Assembly (NCBI RefSeq): GCF_036884655.1
Contig: NC_088357.1
Location: 10,269,501 to 10,333,500 of the forward strand
Reading direction: 5' to 3'
From: Musa acuminata AAA Group
Lineage: Eukaryota > Streptophyta > Magnoliopsida > Zingiberales > Musaceae
Length of the DNA: 64,000 nucleotides
The translations under genes and the position numbers were made by a program. Positions 57,262-64,000 of this stretch are shown here, piece after piece. The notes under the pieces are model-generated. The model saw only the letters and a list, made by a program, of their open reading frames with translations. It was not told the DNA's origin and searched no databases. How positions within the stretch are numbered: the stretch's first letter is position 1; each line of letters starts with the position of its first letter.

Positions 57262-57265
<4 letters not shown>

Positions 57266-57749
57266 AAGCAGAGTAACCGCTGGCGGCCACCGAAGATTAG
57301 AATGAGAGAGAAAGAGGGAGGACCAAATCAACGCATGACCGGGAGAAGGCAGAGGGAGTATTGGAAGCGACGCACAAAGTCTCGTGGGGGTTCCAACTTT
57401 TGGCACTGGGAATTGTCACCGGACGGTGACGTGATTCTTCATCTTGATGCTGGTGGCTCTTCCCTCAAATTATGTGAGATAACAGGCGTTATGATATCAA
57501 TAACAGCTTCAGAGGATCGACATATCGCTAAGCATAACAGTACTGATTGATATACACACCGTTATATTGTTTATAACGGCTGTTCTAATGAACTGCCACG
57601 TCGGTTCATTAACATAATTTTCTTTCAATGACCGTGATCTCCATGACATAAATAACCGTCGTGACACTTTAGCTACTCTCACATGGGCCTAATTTTTTTG
57701 GCTTTTACATATCTATCCTCTCCAACTTTACAAATAGTGTATTTGTCCT

Positions 57750-57754
<5 letters not shown>

Positions 57755-57811
<57 letters not shown>
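57755..57811. repeat. (TA)n microsatellite
   Basis: About 28 perfect TA units in the spacer upstream of the CTL gene. Confidence 0.92.
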
Positions 57812-57815
<4 letters not shown>

Positions 57816-57829
57816 AGTGATGTGATGTG

Positions 57830-58920
57830 TTTATCTCTGATGATTGGTAGTGGGGAATTTTGATGACCCAAAAAGTGGATGTTTATGGATAAGCACCCAA
57901 GAATGCGTTGTGAATGCCACCATGAAAGAGTGGAGCAGTGTTTCTAATGGAGTTGTTGTTTCTTTGTGCATGATCGGAGTAGCCACATGCCAGTGGGGCC
58001 TAATTAATGGGTTGTGACAACAACAGAGATCTCATTTTTCCACTTAGAAAATGAATCAAATTGTATCATTTTTATTTATTTTGAGAACCTGTCGACGTTT
58101 GTGATGCATATGGAGAAGAATGACTTCGGAGTCCAAGTCAATGGTGCATTAGAATAAAAGAAGTGTCATCTCAACGTCATTCAAGTGTACAGGAAATTAT
58201 GGATAAAGGTGAATAAGACATGTGATTTCATGGGAATATTCAATCAGCTAAAATAAATAAATAATAAATATAAAGATAGCTACTCCTAAAATTGTAGTGG
58301 AAGGCAATCGATGACTTACAATCGTTATCTAACACTAATAAAACTTCATTTGTTTTCCAATCCCACTTTCATAACTTATTAGTAAAACATATAATAGTGA
58401 TAAGGATGATAATAATATAATTATTATGAAATTTTTTTTTGATGTTTGAGTATGATATAATTTACACCCATATGTATAAAATTATCTCTTCAAAGTAAAA
58501 ACGTCGAGCTTTCGAGGAGATAGTGTAAGATGCCAATTGTCCAAAAATAAATATTAGAAGAGATTTATTGAGTCAATCCCTTCGATGCTCAAGTTAGTAA
58601 CTTGAGGTAGAAGAGTACAGGTATCTTAAAAAGTGTCTTCTTAACTATGTTAAAAATGAGCTTTTATACATAATAACAAAGAAACAATATATCATGTAGA
58701 ATATTCTTTAATGAGATATCCATTAACCGCCTTCAACAATCTTAATTTGGCATTTTGTTCACCTAGGCGAAAAGAGTAGAGACGACTCAAAACCCCCTTC
58801 TTTGCCCTAGGTAGGTGGATGAAGCTTTTGTCTTCTTTCAGCCTAGTTGTCACATAGAGGACATGTATCAAATGATGATTGATCAATAATATCTTTATAT
58901 CATTTATCCCCCTTTGAAGG
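57830..58920. other. AT-rich intergenic DNA
   Basis: No coding frame or known element is recognised. The 64-codon frame at 58692-58886 (minus) has no recognised domain. Confidence 0.45.
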
Positions 58921-58929
58921 CATGCTTCG

Positions 58930-59215
58930 GGGGCTTTAGTAAGGTTGGTGTCTTACCAACTCACCTCAAGTAGAAAGGGGTGTCCACGCCCGACCCACCC
59001 ACCTCAAGCAAAGAATGGGGGTCAGCGCTCGATCCTTCCTCCGTGGTCGATGGAGGAGGTTGACACATGGGTCACCGACCTTGGGCAGGAAGGAGGGTCG
59101 ACGCCCAATCCTTCCTTCATGGTTGACGAAGGAGGTAGGCGCCTAACCTGCTCGCCTTAGGTGGTAAGGGGGTTCGACGCCTAACCCCTCCTCTGTGGTT
59201 GGCTTTGACCTCTTC
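58930..59215. repeat. Degenerate GC-richer tandem repeat
   Basis: Three to four loose units share GGGGGT(C/T)(A/G)(G/A)CGC(C/T)(C/T)(G/A)A(T/C)CC and CTTCCT(C/T)C(G/A)TGGT(C/T)G words at spacings of about 70-80 bp. The patch is more GC-rich than its surroundings. Confidence 0.55.
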
Positions 59216-59364
59216 CCTTCGGGCTAGCCTCAAAGGAGTTAGATTTTTTCGACCTCTGAATCTCAAACAAGCCTCATTTTAAGTGTGTTAGGCTTTCTCG
59301 ATCTAATCTGACTTGTGCCTTTGAGGGCTCTCCTCTGGTAGGTCGGGTTTTGGTAAATCATGCA

Positions 59365-59850
59365 TTCTAGACATATTTTGCTTTGTACCTTTTGTCATAT
59401 CAGGTTTCCTCCTACATAGGTCAAGTTTGCCTACTCATACATCTCAGACATATTTTGCTCTCTGCTAGTCAGGTTTTATCAATTTACATGTCTAAGACAC
59501 ATTTTACCTTGTGTCTCTTACTATTGTGGGTTTTTCCTTATGCGGGTCGGACTTTCTTGACTTATATGTCTTAGCATATTTTGTCATGCACCTCTTATCG
59601 TGGTGAGTTTCTTCTTATGCAAGTCAAGTTTTGCCAACTCATATGTCTCGAGCATAATTTGTCTTGTGTCTCTCATCATAGTGGGTTTTTCCTACATGTG
59701 TTGGGCTTTACTAACTCATTTGTCTCGAGCATATTTTGTTGTATGCCTCATATTGTGACAAGTTTTTTCTTATATAAGTCATACTTTCCCAACTCATATG
59801 TCTCAAGTATATTTTATCTTATGCCTCCTGCTATAGTGAGTTTCTTCTTA
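59365..59850. repeat. 77-bp tandem array, seven units
   Basis: The marker TATTTTG-type word recurs at 59374, 59451, 59500, 59577, 59655, 59732 and 59809. All spacings are 77-78 bp except one of 49, which is a deleted unit. Each unit also has a GGGTTT(T/C)T(T/C)CTTATG(C/T)-like middle and an ACTCATATGTCTC-like end. Confidence 0.88.
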
Positions 59851-59852
59851 TA

Positions 59853-60180
59853 GGTGCTCATTCAAGAATGAGTTCATTGATTGATTCACTCACAGAATGC
59901 TGGATGGTTGATGATGTCTTATTGTCAGACAGCGATTCCGTAGTCTTAGTGATGTATCAAGTCCTTAGACTTAAGACCCTGAGGATATCTTGTATGAGTA
60001 CTCTACTCTTTGATACCAGACTTATAGGTCTGGAGGTTCTAGATTTGGAGGTTCTAGATCTAACACAGTTGGTCATCGAAAATGGTAGTCAATCTTATGA
60101 GGGTTACTGAGTGTCGATAGAGGATCATCCACTTTCGATGTCATAAGAGTAATATCTCATGTGTTCTTACTCAAATTATT
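59853..60180 (-). mobile_element. Inverted copy of an LTR-like repeat
   Basis: Reading the minus strand from 60180 gives the sequence found directly at 61215-61530: CTCAATAGCCCTCGTAAG-like, CTACCA(C/T)T, ATAAGTCTGGTATCAAAGAG, GACAATAAGACATCATCAAC and CATTCTGTGAG words in the same order. Confidence 0.75.
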
Positions 60181-60214
60181 GGAAAATCTGAGGTGACATT
60201 ATATACGCAGTGGA

Positions 60215-61565
60215 AGAATAGAAAAACAAAATCCTAGAATTCCCGTAGAAAAGAAGGTTTCATTATTGTGCAAAAGTTGGTGCGCAAAAAACTATGAAAA
60301 TAAAAAACTACACGTAAGGGAATTATCTAAAGAGATCGTACATCCCTAAAAACCTACAGATCTATGGGAGAGGATGAATGAGATCAATTGTCCTCCTCTC
60401 TAGCGGTGCTCCACATGGCAAGAGCTACGAAGATGCTCCTCAAATCATTGTCCAAAATACTTCTTCGCGCACACCACGCAATCAAGAAGGGGCTACCCAT
60501 TCTTATTGTCTACACACCCCAAATAGAGGGTGTAGTATAAGGAGGAGAGGATGAAAGGAGACTAAGAGGAGATAACAAAAAAGAACATATAGTCTATGGG
60601 TCTTTGGTTCTCTCCTATTTATAGAGGCTCCCATATCAACTTAACCATAATGGATCCTGTCATATTGGGTACTAGATCTCCATCCAACTATCCAAGCCTC
60701 TTAGATTAATGGGTCTCTACCTAATAATCTCTTATTAGCTCTTATTGAATCTCATCCATAAGATCCAATAATTTAGGAGCTTATTGGATATCAAATAAGA
60801 TAGGGGCTCCAACAAATATCTCATATCCGAACCTCTACTGGTCGCAATGACTATCATATGTGTGTGACTCTCTATGCCTAATATCGAGCTGGTCATGTGT
60901 CATACTTATCAAAACTCCTTCTAGCTTAGTGAATTATTATTTTCATAATAATTCACTCGACTCATTGACTACGGACATACTAGGCCACTATGTCATAGTG
61001 TTAAAATGATACAAGGGAATCCAATCCTTTGGATATATTTATTCTCAGTTACCATGTACCTCTAGTCCCTCATCCATCTAATATCTTAATGATCGTATAT
61101 CATGCATGGTGCTGTCAGGTCTATACAGTTTATACATGAGTCTTACTCTAATCAGATTCTCCCGAAGAACTCTTTCTCTCTCTCAATCTAAATGACCCTG
61201 TCCAGAGATTTGTCTGAGCAAGAACATATAAGATATTCCTCTCTTGATATTGAGAGTGGATGACCCTCTATTGATACTCAATAGCCCTCGTAAGGTTGAC
61301 TACCACTCCCGATGATTGACTGTACTAGATCTAGAACCTCTAAACTTATAAGTCTGGTATCAAAGAGTAGAGTACTCATATAAGACATCCTTGGTTTCTC
61401 AAGTCTAAGGACTAGTTATACCACTCGGATGACGGAATCGCTATTTGACAATAAGGTATCATCAACTATCTAACATTCCGTAAGCGGATCAATCAGTGAA
61501 CTCATTCTCCAATGAGCACCTGTATTGTATTCATAGTATCTCCACACGAGCAACTATGACACCAA
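60215..61565 (+). mobile_element. LTR-like repeat, copy A, followed by a tRNA-Met-type primer site
   Basis: About 1.3 kb repeated in the same orientation at 61585-62830. Shared words include GTGCAAAAG(T/A)T, CATCCTCCTCTC-type, TATTTATAGAGG(C/T), CAAGCCTCTTA, TATCGAGCTGGTC, TAGGCCACTA and CATTCCGTAAGC. Just after it, GGTATCAGAGCC (61571-61582) matches the usual plant primer-binding site for initiator tRNA-Met, so copy A is probably the 5' LTR of an element. No gag or pol is found downstream. Confidence 0.65.
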
Positions 61566-61584
61566 CTACCGGTATCAGAGCCAG

Positions 61585-62830
61585 GTTATTTGTGCAAAAG
61601 ATTGATGCATAAAATCTGTGAAACTTAAAACTACGTATATAAAAGATTGTGTTACTTAGGAAGATCGTATATCCCTGAATCCCCATAGATCTATAGGAGA
61701 GGGTGAAAGTAGTTAAGCATCCTCCTCTCTAACGGTGATCCACACAACAGAACAATGACGACACTCCTCAAATCTCCAAGCTTGCTATTTGAGGAGAAAG
61801 AGAAAGGAGAATAGGAGATGACAACCCAAAAAGGCTCTACCCTATGAACCATTGGTTCCCTCATATTTATAGAGGTCCCTTGTCTTGCCCTATTGGGTAT
61901 TGGATCTCTATCAAACTACCCAAGCCTCTTAATTAGTGGATCTCTATCCAATAATCTCTCATTGACACTTATTGAATCTTAGGATCTAATAATTCATGGG
62001 CTTATTATATATCCAAAAAGATAGGTGCTCTAGTGGATATCTCATATCTAAACCTCTACTCATCGCAATGCCTACCATTTGTGTATATCTCTAGGCCCAA
62101 TATCGAGCTGGTCGTGAGTTATACATATCAGAACTCCTTCTGGCTCAGTAAAAGAGTTTTGACATGTACTGATGAGTCGAGTGAATTATTATCTCTATAA
62201 TAATTATTATCTCTATAATAATTCACTCAACTCATCGATTGTGGATGTACTAGGCCACTACGCTGCAATCCCTAGATGATATAGGGGAATCCAATCTATT
62301 GGACATGTCTTCCCTCAGTTATCATATATCATAGTCCCTTATCCATCTAATATCCTAGAGACTGTATACCGGGCATGATACTATTAGACATATATAGTTT
62401 TTGCTCGAGTTTTGCTCTAATTGGATTCTTTTGGAGAAATATTTCTTTCTCAATCCGAATGACCCTCGCTAGGGATTTGTTTGAGTAAGAACATATGAGA
62501 TATTCCTCTTATGATACCGAGAGCAGATGATCCTCTATCAACACTCAATAGCCCTCGTAAGATTGACTACCACTCCCGATGACTGGTTATGCTAGATTTG
62601 GAACTTTCAAACCTATAAGTCTAGTATCAAAGAGTGAAATACTCATATAGGACATTCTTGGTATCTGAAGTCCAAAGACCAGATATACCACTGGTACTAC
62701 AGAATCGCTGTCTGATAGTAAGACATCATCAACCATCCAGCATTCCGTAAGCAGATTAATCAGTAAACTGATTCTCCAATAAGCACATGTACTGTATCCC
62801 CACACAAGCAGCTATGAGACCAACTGCATC
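61585..62830 (+). mobile_element. LTR-like repeat, copy B
   Basis: Direct, diverged copy of 60260-61560 (many substitutions, local duplication of TCTCTATAATAATT at 62190-62225). It ends near AGCAGCTATGAGACCAACTG. Copies A and B are separated by only some 20-30 bp, so this is not a normal LTR-internal-LTR element but a tandem or internally deleted arrangement. Confidence 0.65.
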
Positions 62831-62839
62831 CATTATATA

Positions 62840-63484
62840 AATGGGTATACAACACACCAATCTATCCGGTTATCTCGATATCTCTATTGGGTAACCTATG
62901 ACTAGGATTATTTAGGATCTATGTTTAAAGACGAATTGGTCTCATTATCGTGATCTCATCACGATCCGATTTTTATTGCATAGATCTATGGACATCACAA
63001 CATATTTAAGCAACAAGCATTATAAAGTGATGAAATATCAAATAATAATAATAAGCAAAAAGATTATGTGTCAAGTTACATGTGCCATCACTCGTATAAT
63101 TGGCTTGTAGGACACCTATGACTAGCAATCTTATCTTCGTTTGCCCCTTCCTCGGGCGTAAATATCACTGTATCAAGGACGTACGTAATTTTCTCCATCG
63201 TGAGAACAATTCTTAAGTTATAGAACCAATCCATATAATTCAGACCAGTGAGAGGCTGACATCAAGTATGCCACGTAAGAGATTTGAAAGTGACATTTTC
63301 TAAAAATAAATATGTAGTAGAAATAATTAACATGCATATTTTATAGAAAAATAAACAAATAAGATATGAACTTCTATTTTAATCTACTCCGACTATTTTT
63401 CTTGTGAGTCAAGCGACACCTTCAACACGTGAAACGAAAATCTCCGACAGACTTCTAGTAGGGATCGAGATCCAATCAGCATCT
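62840..63484. other. Intergenic DNA at the right end
   Basis: No gene or element is recognised. The last 100 bases of the window (63920-63990) contain TATATTTAATATATA-type palindromic AT-rich text. Confidence 0.4.
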
Positions 63485-63800
63485 TAGTGTAACCTCGAGG
63501 GATACAACCAATCACACTAAGCCCAAAAGATAGGTAACTCTTGCCGATCATAACTCCTTGTAATTCCTATCCTGTTCGGCCTCCGAACCATGATGGCCTC
63601 GAGGGACTCAACCAACCATGATATTTGATTAAGTCAATACATTCATTACAAGATGAGTTTGATTCGATGATATGCCCTCGAGGAACTCGACTAAGTATAC
63701 CATGTCCTCAGGTCACCGGTGACATTTCTATGTCATAGGCAAGATAGCGAATCATAACATAGGTGAGCCTCGAGTGACTCGACCATCTCAACCTATATTG
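63485..63800. repeat. Degenerate CCTCGAG-containing repeats
   Basis: The word CCTCGAGGGA(C/T)(T/A)C(A/G)ACCAA or a near form recurs at 63493, 63597, 63676 and 63768, spaced 79-104 bp, with similar text between. It is probably part of another LTR or satellite-like element. Confidence 0.55.
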
Positions 63801-64000
63801 GGAATCGGTCTCTACCTAAAACGATGGAAGGCCACGTGGGTTAATCTAATTACCTCATATTTATTGACTTAATATTATCAAGAGAGAATTTTAATTTGGT
63901 CTCCTAATGTAACTTGTCATACACATATATATTTAATATATATATTTAATATACATATCTAGTAGGTATATAATTAATCATATATCATATGAGCAATCAT

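Overview
The window is nuclear DNA of a flowering plant, very probably a monocot outside the grasses. It has spliced genes with short GT-AG introns, AT-rich intergenic DNA full of decayed LTR retrotransposons, GC-rich first exons, and an AGL17-type MADS gene with a full-length site for the monocot microRNA miR444. A Zingiberales source such as banana is my guess; the sequence does not prove it. No bacterial-style operons, tRNA, rRNA or CRISPR arrays are visible.

Layout. 1-772 (-): 5' part of a plant integral-membrane protein gene, running off the left edge. 1.5-6.96 kb: transposon-rich spacer with a minus-strand Ty1/copia remnant whose interior holds a broken piece of the host gene SRP72. 7018-8993 (-): complete six-exon PIN auxin efflux carrier (493 aa). 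9.88-10.4 kb: two decayed copies of the PIN 5' end in opposite orientations. 10.5-14.4 kb: AT-rich spacer with three tandem-repeat arrays. 14.98-15.4 kb (-): frame-broken candidate plastid-protein gene. 15705-27338 (+): ClpS1-type Clp protease adaptor (158 aa), with a degenerate Ty3/gypsy chromovirus in intron 2 that itself carries a MITE-like insertion. 28863-35716 (+): eight-exon AGL17/ANR1-type MADS-box gene (245 aa). 37376-42670 (+): TGA-type bZIP gene (345 aa). 45822-52212 (+): 11-exon RCC1-repeat gene (395 aa). 52395-57215 (-): choline-transporter-like gene (525 aa), convergent with the RCC1 gene. 57.3-64 kb: spacer with a 77-bp tandem array and three copies of an LTR-like repeat, one inverted.

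The six complete gene models were assembled exon by exon and close in frame: PIN 1482 nt, ClpS1 477, MADS 738, TGA 1038, RCC1 1188 and CTL 1578. The genes are not an operon and show no obvious joint pathway.

Most noteworthy: (1) the copia remnant carrying an SRP72 fragment; (2) the inverted duplication of PIN exon 1 beside the intact gene, the architecture proposed for young hairpin small-RNA loci; (3) the uninterrupted miR444 site in MADS exon 3; (4) a MITE-like family with an 11-bp target duplication, seen three times; (5) a nearly perfect 450-bp tandem duplication in a TGA intron; (6) two introns that appear to use GC donor sites.
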